A stretch of 12,778 nucleotides of DNA, from NCBI RefSeq assembly GCF_958453765.1, contig NZ_CAUDZA010000037.1, forward strand, positions 1 through 12,778, written 5' to 3'. Positions within the stretch are counted from its first letter, which is position 1. Each line of letters opens with the position of its first letter. This DNA is from Phascolarctobacterium_A succinatutens_B. Lineage in GTDB: Bacteria > Bacillota > Negativicutes > Acidaminococcales > Acidaminococcaceae. The translations under genes and the position numbers were made by a program. The notes under the pieces are model-generated. The model was not told where the DNA came from and did not search any database. It saw only the letters and a list, made by a program, of their open reading frames with translations. Shown here in pieces: positions 5,035 through 12,769 of the stretch.

Positions 5035-6211
5035 GGGCGAGCACCTCTTCTAAAGCCTGCAGAGCGATATTGACTTCCTCTGCTGTGTTGTACCAGCCGA
5101 AAGAAAAGCGCAGTGTACCCGTGGGATATGTTCCGAGCGTTTTGTGGGCGTTGGGGGCGCAGTGCAGGCCTACGCGCGTAGCAATGGCGTATTTGTCCGC
5201 TAAGATGAAGGCCAGCTCTGCGATATCCATTATATCTGTAATGATGGAAACTACGCCTACGCGCTCGCTACAGTTCTTTTTACCGACGATGCACAATAAG
5301 TTTTGCGCTTCTAACTGCTGCAGTCCGTCTAAAAACTGCTGCGTAAGCGTCAGTTCATGCGTGCGGATTTTGTCAATGCCCTGCTGCTGCAGCCATGTGA
5401 GAGAAGCATGCAGACCGGCGATGCCCGGCAGGTTGAGCGTACCTGCCTCGAATTTATCGGGCATGAAGCGGGGAGTGTGCTCCGTATGGCTGAGGCTGCC
5501 GGTGCCGCCGACGATGAGCGGTGTTATTTCGTCAATCATGCTTTCGCGCAGCACAAAGCCGCCGATGCCCTGCGGTGCTAGGAGGCCCTTGTGTCCCGTA
5601 AAGGCGAGGGCATCGATGTGCATTTCCTGCATGTTGATAGGAACAACGCCGGCGCTTTGCGCACTGTCGACGATGAATTTCAAATTGTGCTTGTGGCAGA
5701 AGCTGCCGACTTGTGCCAAGGGCTGCAGTGTGCCGCAGACATTGCTGGCGTGCGTCATGATGATAGCCTTGGTGTTGGGGCGCACAAGCTGCGGTAAAGC
5801 GTCTAAGCACAGTGCACCCTCCGCGTCGCAGGGAATGCGGCTGAAGGTTATGGCGTCGGTGGGAGCGTTGCCTGCAGTCAGCTCGGCGCCGATTTGTTGG
5901 AGCGGACGCATGACGGCGTTGTGCTCCATAGCACTCACAAGCACATGGTCACCGCTATGCAGAAGTCCCTTGATGATGATATTCAGGCTTTCGGTAATGT
6001 TCTTCGTAAAGACAACATTTTTGCTGTCCTCGCCGCCGAAGAATCGGCAAAGCTGCTCGCGAGTGGCAAAGACAAGGTCCTCGGTAGTAGTCGCGCAGGT
6101 ACCGCGGCTGATGTTAGTGCCTGTGTGGGCGATATATTGATAAACTGCGTCAGCAACTGCCTGCGGTTTGGGAAAGGTGGTGGCGGCGTTGTCTAGATAA
6201 ATTTGCTGCAT
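5024..6211 (-). CDS. class V aminotransferase, cysteine desulfurase / selenocysteine lyase type
   Basis: A 395-residue PLP enzyme of the NifS-like class V group, closest in look to the EF2568-type cysteine desulfurases. Seen: N-terminal LDNAATTFPKP (6-16); His97 in the AMEHN motif stacking on PLP; Asp182 and Gln185 (VDSAQSAG) contacting the cofactor; Lys208 in TGHKG as the Schiff-base lysine; and Cys351 in GLHCAPNAHKTLGT as the persulfide or perselenide cysteine. Length is normal and all key residues are present. Family knowledge: such enzymes take sulfur from cysteine or selenium from selenocysteine. Next to yedE, yedF and selD, the likely job is to supply reduced selenium to SelD (inference). 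The start has GAGGAGG in front. It heads a two-gene minus-strand operon with the LysR gene, which overlaps its end. Confidence 0.93.
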   Translation of the reverse strand: MQQIYLDNAATTFPKPQAVADAVYQYIAHTGTNISRGTCATTTEDLVFATREQLCRFFGGEDSKNVVFTKNITESLNIIIKGLLHSGDHVLVSAMEHNAVMRPLQQIGAELTAGNAPTDAITFSRIPCDAEGALCLDALPQLVRPNTKAIIMTHASNVCGTLQPLAQVGSFCHKHNLKFIVDSAQSAGVVPINMQEMHIDALAFTGHKGLLAPQGIGGFVLRESMIDEITPLIVGGTGSLSHTEHTPRFMPDKFEAGTLNLPGIAGLHASLTWLQQQGIDKIRTHELTLTQQFLDGLQQLEAQNLLCIVGKKNCSERVGVVSIITDIMDIAELAFILADKYAIATRVGLHCAPNAHKTLGTYPTGTLRFSFGWYNTAEEVNIALQALEEVLAHGL

Positions 6212-6359
6212 TTTCCTTACCTCCTCATATTATGCCTATTCTATCATATAATTATCTGAAAAGCTAATAAATCAATCTGCTTTATCTATAAATGATATTG
6301 GTAGAAGCGCGTTGGCTATGATATACTTTTGTCGAAAGAATATTTTAGGGAGGCTTTTT
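6212..6359. promoter_or_regulatory. shared control region of the divergent selenium operons
   Basis: An AT-rich 148-bp stretch between the divergent start codons. Rightward: -35 TTGGTA (6298-6303), 18 bases, -10 TATACT (6322-6327) for yedE. Leftward (minus strand): -35 TTGATT (6275-6270), 18 bases, -10 TTATAT (6251-6246), weaker. A TATC-N7-GATA dyad (6283-6297) touches the rightward -35 box, where LysR regulators commonly bind; further TATC copies lie at 6242-6245 and 6253-6256. The promoters are fair matches; the operator is a guess from position and symmetry. Confidence 0.5.
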
Positions 6360-7433
6360 ATGAAAAATGAACAAATAACGATTGTTGCGACAGGCGCTGT
6401 TATCGGCCTGCTGGCAGCGATGCTTGTGTTTTTCGGCAATCCGGCCAACATGGGCCTGTGCATTGCCTGCTTTTTGCGTGATACTGCCGGCGGTCTGGGC
6501 CTGCATGCAGCTAAGGCTGTGCAGTACATCCGTCCGGAAATCAGCGGTCTGATTTTGGGCGCGCTCGGCGGTGCCTATCTGCACGGCGAATTTTCGCCGA
6601 AGGGTGGCAGCTCGCCGCTGACACGCTTTATGCTGGCCTTTTTCGCGATGATTGGCTGTCTGATGTTTTTAGGCTGTCCGTTCAGAATGCTGCTGCGTAT
6701 TGCCGGCGGTGACTTGAACGCTGTTGTCGGCCTTGTTGGCTTTGCGGCAGGCATTTATGCCGGCATTTTCTTCCTGAACCGAGGCTACAGCCTGAAGCGC
6801 ACCTATAAGATGACGGCGGCGGAAGGCAGCATTATGTCGGTTATTGCCATTGTATTGTTGGTGTTGCTCGTTGCCGCACCGGCCTTCATACACTTTACCA
6901 AGGCGGGTGGCGGCCCCGGTGCCAAACATGCGGCTGTTGCTGTGAGCCTGATTGCTGCAGTGGCAGTCGGTTATCTTACGCAGCGCACACGCTTCTGCAT
7001 GATTGCCGGTATCCGCGATTTTATTCTCTTTAGAGAAACTAAAATGCTGTGGGGCTTTGTGGCTGTTGTTGCGGCAGCTGCTGCCTGCAATGTTGTGCTG
7101 ACCTCTGTAACAGGCGGTGCCTTTTTCAAGGTGGGCTTTGCGGCGCAGCCTATTGCGCACACCGATGCGCTGTGGAACGTGCTGGGACTTTTCTTGGCGG
7201 GTTTTGCCTGCGTACTCTTGGGCGGTTGCCCGATGCGTCAGCTGGTGTTGTCCGGCGAAGGCAACTCCGACAGCGCAGTAACTTTGCTGGGCTTTATCGT
7301 GGGTGCGGCCTTTGCGCATAACTTCGGTCTGGCATCCAGCGGCAATGGTCCTACTGCCAACGGTCAGATTGCTGTTGTTATCGGTATTGTTGTTGTTACT
7401 GTGATTGCTTATCTGAATACATATAAAAAGTGA
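6360..7433 (+). CDS. yedE: YedE-type selenium transporter (putative)
   Basis: A 357-residue inner-membrane protein with two YeeE/YedE-type sulfur-transport halves and about ten hydrophobic segments. It belongs to the group linked to selenium metabolism (YedE/FdhT). Seen: repeated small cysteine motifs in both halves, GLCIAC (Cys34, Cys37) and GCPFR (Cys106) in the first, RFCMIAG (Cys213) and GGCPMRQ (Cys290) in the second. Such lined-up cysteines are thought to hand a thiol-bound S or Se compound across the membrane. The start at 6360 is chosen over an in-frame ATG at 6312 because AGGGAGG lies 7 bases before it, and the earlier ATG falls inside the promoter (-10 at 6322-6327). First gene of the yedE-yedF-DUF3343-selD operon. 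The exact transported species is unknown. Confidence 0.9.
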   Translation: MKNEQITIVATGAVIGLLAAMLVFFGNPANMGLCIACFLRDTAGGLGLHAAKAVQYIRPEISGLILGALGGAYLHGEFSPKGGSSPLTRFMLAFFAMIGCLMFLGCPFRMLLRIAGGDLNAVVGLVGFAAGIYAGIFFLNRGYSLKRTYKMTAAEGSIMSVIAIVLLVLLVAAPAFIHFTKAGGGPGAKHAAVAVSLIAAVAVGYLTQRTRFCMIAGIRDFILFRETKMLWGFVAVVAAAAACNVVLTSVTGGAFFKVGFAAQPIAHTDALWNVLGLFLAGFACVLLGGCPMRQLVLSGEGNSDSAVTLLGFIVGAAFAHNFGLASSGNGPTANGQIAVVIGIVVVTVIAYLNTYKK

Positions 7434-7442
7434 GGAAACGCT

Positions 7443-7649
7443 ATGAAAACTATTGATGCAAGAGGACTTTCCTGTCCCGAACCTGTTATCCTGACGCGTC
7501 AGGCGATGATGAGCGGCGAGGCTGCTTATGAGGTAATCGTGGATAATAATACCTCCAAGGAAAATGTAACACGCTACGCACAGCATCAGGGCTATAAGGT
7601 TGCTGTGACGGAGCAGGACGGAGAATTTACTCTGTCCCTGAGCAAATGA
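7443..7649 (+). CDS. yedF: YedF-like TusA-domain protein, single domain
   Basis: A 68-residue cytosolic TusA/SirA-fold protein. Seen: the defining motif RGLSCPEP (7-14), whose Cys11 carries persulfide in TusA relatives. It is placed as YedF because of its position between yedE and selD. Odd: the YedF proteins usually linked with selenium genes have about 200 residues, with a second DsrE-like domain after the TusA domain; here only the TusA part exists. The next gene starts within its stop codon (ATGA overlap), so the missing partner function may be supplied by that separate small protein. A GAGGA ribosome site overlaps the yedE stop codon. A role in carrying Se or S from the PLP enzyme to SelD is inference. 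Confidence 0.88.
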   Translation: MKTIDARGLSCPEPVILTRQAMMSGEAAYEVIVDNNTSKENVTRYAQHQGYKVAVTEQDGEFTLSLSK

Positions 7650-7906
7650 TGCAGTATATTGCAACGTTCTTTTCGCACTTCGGTGCGGTGCGCTTTCAGC
7701 ATCTGTGCACGGAGCGCGGCTGGCAGGCGCAGGTGCGCCCGGTGCCGCGCAGCCTGAGCAGCAGCTGTGGTACCTGCGTGTTTTTTAAAACAGAGGCTCT
7801 GGAAGATGCAGCGTCCCTGCAGACACCGGAGCTGGAGCAGATAGTGAGTGAGCGGGAGAATGGTTACGAGGTTTTGTATACTGCTGCCGAACAAGCGGAG
7901 GTTTGA
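7646..7906 (+). CDS. DUF3343 putative Se/S carrier protein
   Basis: An 86-residue cytosolic protein of the DUF3343 family, often found with yedF and selD. Seen: the N-terminal strand and helix (YIATFFSHFGAVRFQHLC), a short central strand, then the family signature PVPRSLSSSCGTC (32-44). Here the signature ends in a Cys41-x2-Cys44 pair, a thioredoxin-like CGTC, whereas many relatives keep only the first cysteine. The start codon overlaps the yedF stop codon (ATGA); a second ATG follows immediately, so the true start is 7646 or 7649. The stop codon lies three bases before selD. Tight coupling to both neighbours supports a shared pathway. The carrier role is a family-level suggestion, not shown. 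Confidence 0.82.
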   Translation: MMQYIATFFSHFGAVRFQHLCTERGWQAQVRPVPRSLSSSCGTCVFFKTEALEDAASLQTPELEQIVSERENGYEVLYTAAEQAEV

Positions 7907-7909
7907 GCT

Positions 7910-8950
7910 ATGGAAAACGAAGTAAGGCTGACGAAGCTGGCAAGCTGTGCGGGCTGCGGTGCCAAGGTGGGTGCCGGTACGCTGTGCAATTTGCTGGCAG
8001 GCTTTCAGACGCATTATGATGCTAATCTTTTGGTAGGCTACGATAAAAGCGATGATGCCAGTGTTTATCGGGTGAGTGACGAGCTGGCGATTGTGCAGAC
8101 AACAGATTTCTTTCCGCCGATTGTCGATGATCCGTTTATGTACGGGCAGATTGCGGCGACGAACGCTCTGAGCGATGTTTACGCTATGGGCGGCGAGCCG
8201 AAGCTGGCGCTGAATATCATGTGCATTCCCGAGAAGATGGATAAGGCAACAGTGCAGGAGATTTTGCGCGGCGGTTATGCCAAGGCCTATGAAGCAGGTG
8301 CAATTATCACCGGCGGCCACACCATTCACGGCGCGGAGCCGATTTACGGCTTGGCGGTGACAGGTTTTGTGAAGCCTGAAAATGTGTGGACGAACAGCGG
8401 CGCGCAACCCGGTGACATTTTGCTTTTGACGAAGCCTTTGGGCGTAGGCATTCTGACGACGGCGGCGAAGGCCGGCTTAGTAGAGCAGGAGCTGCTAGAC
8501 AAGCTGTATGTGCAGATGAGTACGCTCAATAAATATGCCCATGATGTGCTTGTGAACTACAGCGTGCATGCCTGCACCGACGTAACAGGCTTTGCGCTTT
8601 TGGGACACAGTTTGGAGATGGCGCAGGGCAGCGGCGTTACCGTGCACCTGAAGGCGCAGGACGTGCCCTACCACGAGGAAGCATACGAGATGGCGGATAT
8701 GGGCTTTATACCTGCCGGCGCATACCGTAACCGTGATTTTGCCGAAGCAGGTGTGCGTGTTGTGGGAGCTGTCGCGCGTGCGCTGCAGGATATTTTTTAC
8801 GACCCGCAGACGAGCGGAGGCCTGCTATGTGCTGTTCCTGCGGCGGAGGCGGAAGCTTGTCTGGCAGAGCTGCGGGCTGTTGCTCCGAGCACGCGGATTA
8901 TCGGCTATGTGACCGAAAAACTTGATAGTGCGATTTATCTTGAGGCGTAA
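7910..8950 (+). CDS. selD: selenide, water dikinase (selenophosphate synthetase)
   Basis: A 346-residue cytosolic enzyme making selenophosphate from selenide and ATP, giving AMP and phosphate. Seen: N-terminal LTKLASCAGCGAKVG with Cys16 and Lys19 matching E. coli Cys17 and Lys20. The second cysteine of the E. coli GCGC motif is Ala18 here, and an extra Cys13 is present. Metal-binding aspartates are found at Asp49 (DDAS), Asp89 (ATNALSDVYAMGG) and Asp224 (DVTGFALLGH), and DPQTSGGLL lies near the C-terminus. Length is typical. This is a cysteine-type SelD; no in-frame TGA is needed. GGAGG precedes the start. Last gene of the yedE operon, followed by a terminator. Its product feeds selenocysteine, selenouridine or the selenium cofactor of molybdenum hydroxylases; the consuming genes are outside the window. 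Confidence 0.96.
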   Translation: MENEVRLTKLASCAGCGAKVGAGTLCNLLAGFQTHYDANLLVGYDKSDDASVYRVSDELAIVQTTDFFPPIVDDPFMYGQIAATNALSDVYAMGGEPKLALNIMCIPEKMDKATVQEILRGGYAKAYEAGAIITGGHTIHGAEPIYGLAVTGFVKPENVWTNSGAQPGDILLLTKPLGVGILTTAAKAGLVEQELLDKLYVQMSTLNKYAHDVLVNYSVHACTDVTGFALLGHSLEMAQGSGVTVHLKAQDVPYHEEAYEMADMGFIPAGAYRNRDFAEAGVRVVGAVARALQDIFYDPQTSGGLLCAVPAAEAEACLAELRAVAPSTRIIGYVTEKLDSAIYLEA

Positions 8951-8958
8951 ATATTTTT

Positions 8959-8989
8959 AAGATGCTGCTTAACCGGCGGCATCTTTTTT
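8959..8989 (+). terminator. terminator of the yedE-selD operon
   Basis: A 10-bp stem (AAGATGCTGC 8959-8968 with GCGGCATCTT 8976-8985, one T-G pair), a 7-base loop and a T-run to 8989, starting 9 bases after the selD stop codon. Confidence 0.85.
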
Positions 8990-9034
8990 CACATTTTATT
9001 TACGCAAAAATGCTGTATACATTTATGCAGATAT

Positions 9035-9063
9035 TTTACAAACAAGGCTGAGTAGTGTATACT
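9035..9063 (+). promoter_or_regulatory. sigma-A-type promoter of the pyruvate:ferredoxin oxidoreductase gene
   Basis: TTTACA (9035-9040), a 17-base spacer and TATACT (9058-9063). Transcription would begin near 9070, giving a leader of about 72 bases. The leader holds a small hairpin GGAAA-GTT-TTTCC and then the AAGGG ribosome site (9131-9135). The rest of 8990-9141 is AT-rich with no further gene. I see no clear Rex operator (TTGTGA-N8-TCACAA), only a lone TTGTGA near 9115. Confidence 0.65.
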
Positions 9064-9141
9064 AATTGTATGAACCGGAAAGTTTTTCCTGTAAAAATTA
9101 AGGTCAAGTAATTTTGTGATTTCAAGAAAGAAGGGAATCCA

Positions 9142-12100
9142 ATGGTAAAAATGAAAACAATGGACGGCAACACAGCTGCTGCGTATATTTCCTACGCATT
9201 TACCGATGTTGCTGCAATTTATCCTATTACTCCGTCCTCACCGATGGCTGAGGTTGTCGATGAATGGGCTGCCCAAGGCAAAAAGAACATTTTCGGGCAA
9301 ACCGTTAAGCTGATGGAAATGCAGTCCGAGGCAGGTGCCTCCGGTGCAGTTCATGGCTCCCTGCAGGCAGGTGCGCTGACTACTACCTACACCGCATCTC
9401 AAGGCTTGCTTTTGATGATTCCTAATATGTATAAAATGGCCGGCGAGCTGCTGCCTGCAGTTTTCCACGTTTCCGCACGTGCACTGGCAACCAGCTCTCT
9501 GTCTATCTTCGGTGACCACCAGGACGTTATGGCTACCCGTCAGACCGGCTTCGCACTGTTGGCTGAAGGCAGCGTACAAGAGGTTATGGATCTGGCAGGC
9601 GTAGCACATCTGAGTGCTATCAAAGGCCGTGTACCGTTCCTGAACTTCTTCGACGGCTTCCGTACCTCTCACGAAATCCAGAAGATTGAGGTTATGGATT
9701 ATGCTAATCTCGAAAAGCTGCTGGATAAGGATGCGGTAGATGCATTCCGCAAACGCGGTCTGAACCCGGATAATCCTGTTATCCGCGGCACCGCACAAAA
9801 CCCGGATATTTACTTCCAGACCCGCGAGGCTGTTAACACCTATTACAATGCTCTGCCGGAAATCGTAGAGAATTATATGGGTGAAATCAGCAAGCTGACC
9901 GGCCGTGAATATCATCTGTTCAACTACTACGGCGCTGAAGATGCCGAAGATATCATCATCATTATGGGCTCTGCTTCCGAAACCGTCCGCACTGTTGTTG
10001 AAAAGCTCAACGCAGAGGGCAAAAAGGTTGGCGTACTCGTAGTTCATCTGTATCGTCCGTTTAGCATCGAGCACTTCATGGGCGCAATTCCGCAAAGCGT
10101 AAAACGCATCGCTGTTTTGGACCGCACCAAAGAACCGGGCGCTTTCGGCGAACCGCTGTATCTTGATGTACGTGCTGCCTTCTATGCAAGCGACCGCAAC
10201 CCTATGATTATCGGCGGCCGTTACGGCTTGGGCTCCAAAGACCTGCTGCCCGGCGATATCGTAGCTGTATTCGATAATCTGGCAAGTGCAGAACCGAAAA
10301 ACAACTTCACCATCAGCATCACTGATGATGTAACCAATACCTCTCTGCCGTGCGTAGCAGGCGTTGATGTAACTCCTGCAGGCACCAAGGGCTGCAAATT
10401 CTGGGGCTTGGGCAGTGACGGTACCGTCGGCGCCAACAAGAGTGCTATCAAAATCATCGGTGACCACACCGATATGTACGCTCAAGGCTACTTCTCCTAC
10501 GACAGTAAAAAATCCGGCGGCGTAACTGTTTCCCACCTGCGCTTCGGTCATACTCCGATTATGGCACCGTACCTGATTGATGCTGCCGACTTTGTTGCAG
10601 TACACAATCAGTCCTATGTTCATAAATACGATGTAACCGCAGGCCTGAAAAAGGGCGGCACCTTCCTGCTGAACTGCAACTGGAGCGCTGAGGAGCTCGA
10701 CGCACAGCTGCCCGGTCAGCTCAAACGCTACATCGCTAAGAACGATATCAAATTCTACATCATTGATGCTGTAAAGATTGCTCAGGAAATCGGTCTGGGC
10801 GGCCGCATCAACATGATTATGCAGTCTGCTTTCTTCAAGCTGGCTGATATTATTCCTCTGGCTGACGCTGTTAAATACCTGAAGGATGCTGTTGAGCATT
10901 CCTACGGCAAGAAGGGCCAGAACATTGTCGACATGAACAACGCTGCTATCGACAAGGGTATTGACGCTATTGTTGCCGTTGATGTTCCCGCAAGCTGGGC
11001 TGAGGCCGGCGATACTGCTGCCGAAGCTGCAACCGGCAACGAATTTGTTGACAAGCTGCTCGTTCCGATGAACAAGCTGGAAGGCGATAAGCTGCCGGTA
11101 AGTGCTTTTGCTGATTATGCAGACGGCACCTTCCCGAGCGGTACTGCTGCTTACGAAAAACGCGGCATCGCTATCGACGTACCGGAATGGCAGATGGACA
11201 CCTGTATCCAATGTAACCAGTGCGCCTTCGTTTGCCCGCATGCTGCTATCCGTCCGGTTCTCATGACTGAGGAAGAAGCTGCCAAGGCTCCGGCAACTCT
11301 GCCGAGCAAGCCTGCTATCGGCGCTAAAGGCCTGATGTTCAGCATGAGCATCTCTCCGTTGGATTGCACCGGCTGCGGCAACTGCGCTCAGGTATGCCCG
11401 GCTCCGAAAGCCAAAGCTCTCGTTATGAAGCCGCTCGATACTCAGCTTGATAAAGCTGCTGCATGGGAATACAGCCAGAAGGAGGTTGCTCCGAAGGCAA
11501 ATCCGCTCAACAAGAAGACCATGAAGGGTATTCAGTTCGAGCAGCCGCTGCTTGAGTTCAGCGGTGCGTGCGCAGGTTGCGGCGAAACTCCGTATGCTAA
11601 GCTCGTAACCCAGCTGGTTGGCGACCGTATGATGATTGCCAATGCAACCGGCTGTACCTCTATCTGGGGTGCATCCGCTCCGTCCATGCCGTACACCAAA
11701 AACTGCAAAGGTCATGGTCCGAGCTGGGCAAACTCCCTGTTCGAGGATAACGCTGAATATGGCTTAGGTATGTTCCTGGGCGTTAAACAATCCCGTGAGC
11801 GTGTAGAAGACATGGTAAAAGCTATGCTGGAAGGCGAGCTGCCTGAGGATCTCAAGGCTGCGCTGACCGATTGGCTGGAGCATGTCAACGACAGCGAAGG
11901 CACCCGTGAGCGTGCCGAAGCGCTGACTGCTGTACTGGAAAAATACAAAGACAACTGCGATAAATGCGCTGCTCTGTATGACGAGAAGCAATTCTTCGTT
12001 AAACGCAGCCACTGGATCTTCGGCGGCGACGGCTGGGCTTATGATATCGGCTACGGCGGTCTGGACCATGTACTGGCATCCGGCGAGAATGTCAATGTTA

Positions 12101-12654
12101 TGGTATTCGATACCGAGGTATATTCCAACACCGGCGGTCAATCCTCCAAATCTACTCCGACTGCGGCAATCGCTAAATTTGCTGCCAGCGGCAAAAAGAC
12201 CAAGAAGAAAGACCTTGGCATGATGGCTATGAGCTATGGCTATGTATATGTTGCACAGGTTGCTATGGGCGCCGACAAGAACCAGACTCTGAAGGCTATT
12301 GCCGAAGCAGAGGCTTATGACGGTCCGTCCCTGATTATTGCTTACGCACCTTGCATCAACCATGGCCTGAAGGTTGGCATGGGCTGCAGCCAGCTCGAAG
12401 AAAAACGTGCTGTTGACTGCGGTTACTGGGCAACCTACCGCTTCAATCCGGAACTGAAGGAGCAAGGCAAGAATCCGTTCATTCTGGACAGCAAAGAGCC
12501 TACCGCAAACTTCCGTGACTTCCTGATGGGCGAAGTTCGTTTCAGCTCCCTGCAGAAGATGTTCCCGGATACTGCGGAAGCATTGTTCGAAAAGACCGAG
12601 AAGGACGCTATGACTCGTCTGGACGGCTACAAAAAGCTGGCAGGCAAGGAATAA
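9142..12654 (+). CDS. nifJ: pyruvate:ferredoxin (flavodoxin) oxidoreductase
   Basis: A 1170-residue cytosolic homodimeric enzyme: pyruvate + CoA + oxidised ferredoxin to acetyl-CoA + CO2 + reduced ferredoxin, the central pyruvate step of anaerobes. Seen, against Desulfovibrio africanus PFOR: YPITP with Thr30, Glu63 and Arg113 in the N-terminal domain (there Thr31, Glu64, Arg114); two 4Fe-4S ferredoxin motifs, Cys688/691/694/698 and Cys742/745/748/752; the proximal cluster Cys810, Cys813, Cys838 and Cys1071; and the thiamine diphosphate/Mg motif GGDGWAYDIG (Asp963) with SNTGGQ. All cofactor ligands are present. The protein ends without the C-terminal extension of the D. africanus enzyme, which protects that enzyme from oxygen, so this one should be oxygen-sensitive. 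It is a single-gene unit with its own promoter. Arginine codons in the parts examined are mostly CGT/CGC, as expected of a highly expressed gene. Confidence 0.98.
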   Translation: MVKMKTMDGNTAAAYISYAFTDVAAIYPITPSSPMAEVVDEWAAQGKKNIFGQTVKLMEMQSEAGASGAVHGSLQAGALTTTYTASQGLLLMIPNMYKMAGELLPAVFHVSARALATSSLSIFGDHQDVMATRQTGFALLAEGSVQEVMDLAGVAHLSAIKGRVPFLNFFDGFRTSHEIQKIEVMDYANLEKLLDKDAVDAFRKRGLNPDNPVIRGTAQNPDIYFQTREAVNTYYNALPEIVENYMGEISKLTGREYHLFNYYGAEDAEDIIIIMGSASETVRTVVEKLNAEGKKVGVLVVHLYRPFSIEHFMGAIPQSVKRIAVLDRTKEPGAFGEPLYLDVRAAFYASDRNPMIIGGRYGLGSKDLLPGDIVAVFDNLASAEPKNNFTISITDDVTNTSLPCVAGVDVTPAGTKGCKFWGLGSDGTVGANKSAIKIIGDHTDMYAQGYFSYDSKKSGGVTVSHLRFGHTPIMAPYLIDAADFVAVHNQSYVHKYDVTAGLKKGGTFLLNCNWSAEELDAQLPGQLKRYIAKNDIKFYIIDAVKIAQEIGLGGRINMIMQSAFFKLADIIPLADAVKYLKDAVEHSYGKKGQNIVDMNNAAIDKGIDAIVAVDVPASWAEAGDTAAEAATGNEFVDKLLVPMNKLEGDKLPVSAFADYADGTFPSGTAAYEKRGIAIDVPEWQMDTCIQCNQCAFVCPHAAIRPVLMTEEEAAKAPATLPSKPAIGAKGLMFSMSISPLDCTGCGNCAQVCPAPKAKALVMKPLDTQLDKAAAWEYSQKEVAPKANPLNKKTMKGIQFEQPLLEFSGACAGCGETPYAKLVTQLVGDRMMIANATGCTSIWGASAPSMPYTKNCKGHGPSWANSLFEDNAEYGLGMFLGVKQSRERVEDMVKAMLEGELPEDLKAALTDWLEHVNDSEGTRERAEALTAVLEKYKDNCDKCAALYDEKQFFVKRSHWIFGGDGWAYDIGYGGLDHVLASGENVNVMVFDTEVYSNTGGQSSKSTPTAAIAKFAASGKKTKKKDLGMMAMSYGYVYVAQVAMGADKNQTLKAIAEAEAYDGPSLIIAYAPCINHGLKVGMGCSQLEEKRAVDCGYWATYRFNPELKEQGKNPFILDSKEPTANFRDFLMGEVRFSSLQKMFPDTAEALFEKTEKDAMTRLDGYKKLAGKE

Positions 12655-12663
12655 AATTCTTGC

Positions 12664-12701
12664 TTAATAAAAAATAAGCCGTGCTGCGTAAGCGGCACGG
12701 C
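12664..12701 (-). terminator. hairpin terminator reading on the minus strand
   Basis: A 10-bp stem (GCCGTGCTGC 12678-12687 with GCGGCACGGC 12692-12701, one T-G pair) with a GTAA loop. On the plus strand it is followed by A-rich, not T-rich, sequence. On the minus strand it is followed by TTATTTTTTATT. It therefore fits a gene arriving from the right on the minus strand better than it fits nifJ, though the hairpin could still cap the 3' end of the nifJ message. Confidence 0.6.
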
Positions 12702-12745
12702 AAAAAGAAAAAGCAAAAGTATTTGCATTAGTCCATTACTTGTGG

Positions 12746-12769
12746 TTGGGTCGACCTAGTCCAATTTTT
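12746..12769 (+). terminator. possible weak plus-strand terminator
   Basis: TTGG (12746-12749) pairs with CCAA (12761-12764), extended by two G-T pairs, and is followed by five T (12765-12769). It is the only plus-strand hairpin with T-run after nifJ. The stem is short, so the call is tentative. Confidence 0.25.

Noticed and set aside
5070..6140. Open frame of 356 codons on the plus strand opposite the PLP enzyme
   Set aside because: Composition is rich in Ser, Cys and Met with no domain pattern; the minus-strand frame has every catalytic residue of a class V aminotransferase.
6312..6359. N-terminal extension of YedE from an in-frame ATG at 6312
   Set aside because: It has no ribosome site, overlaps the likely -10 box, and adds residues not expected in the family; the ATG at 6360 has AGGGAGG at the right distance.
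7910..7970. Selenocysteine-containing SelD
   Set aside because: The active-site position equivalent to E. coli Cys17 is an ordinary TGC cysteine codon, and no in-frame TGA occurs.
9010..9035. Operator-like dyad (CTG...CAG around TATACATTTATG) upstream of nifJ
   Set aside because: The inner bases do not match symmetrically, and no known operator pattern such as Rex is met.
9238..11715. Long open frame of 825 codons on the minus strand inside nifJ
   Set aside because: It is antisense to a gene with all PFOR motifs, its translation resembles no family I know, and it reflects the codon bias of the strongly expressed plus-strand gene.
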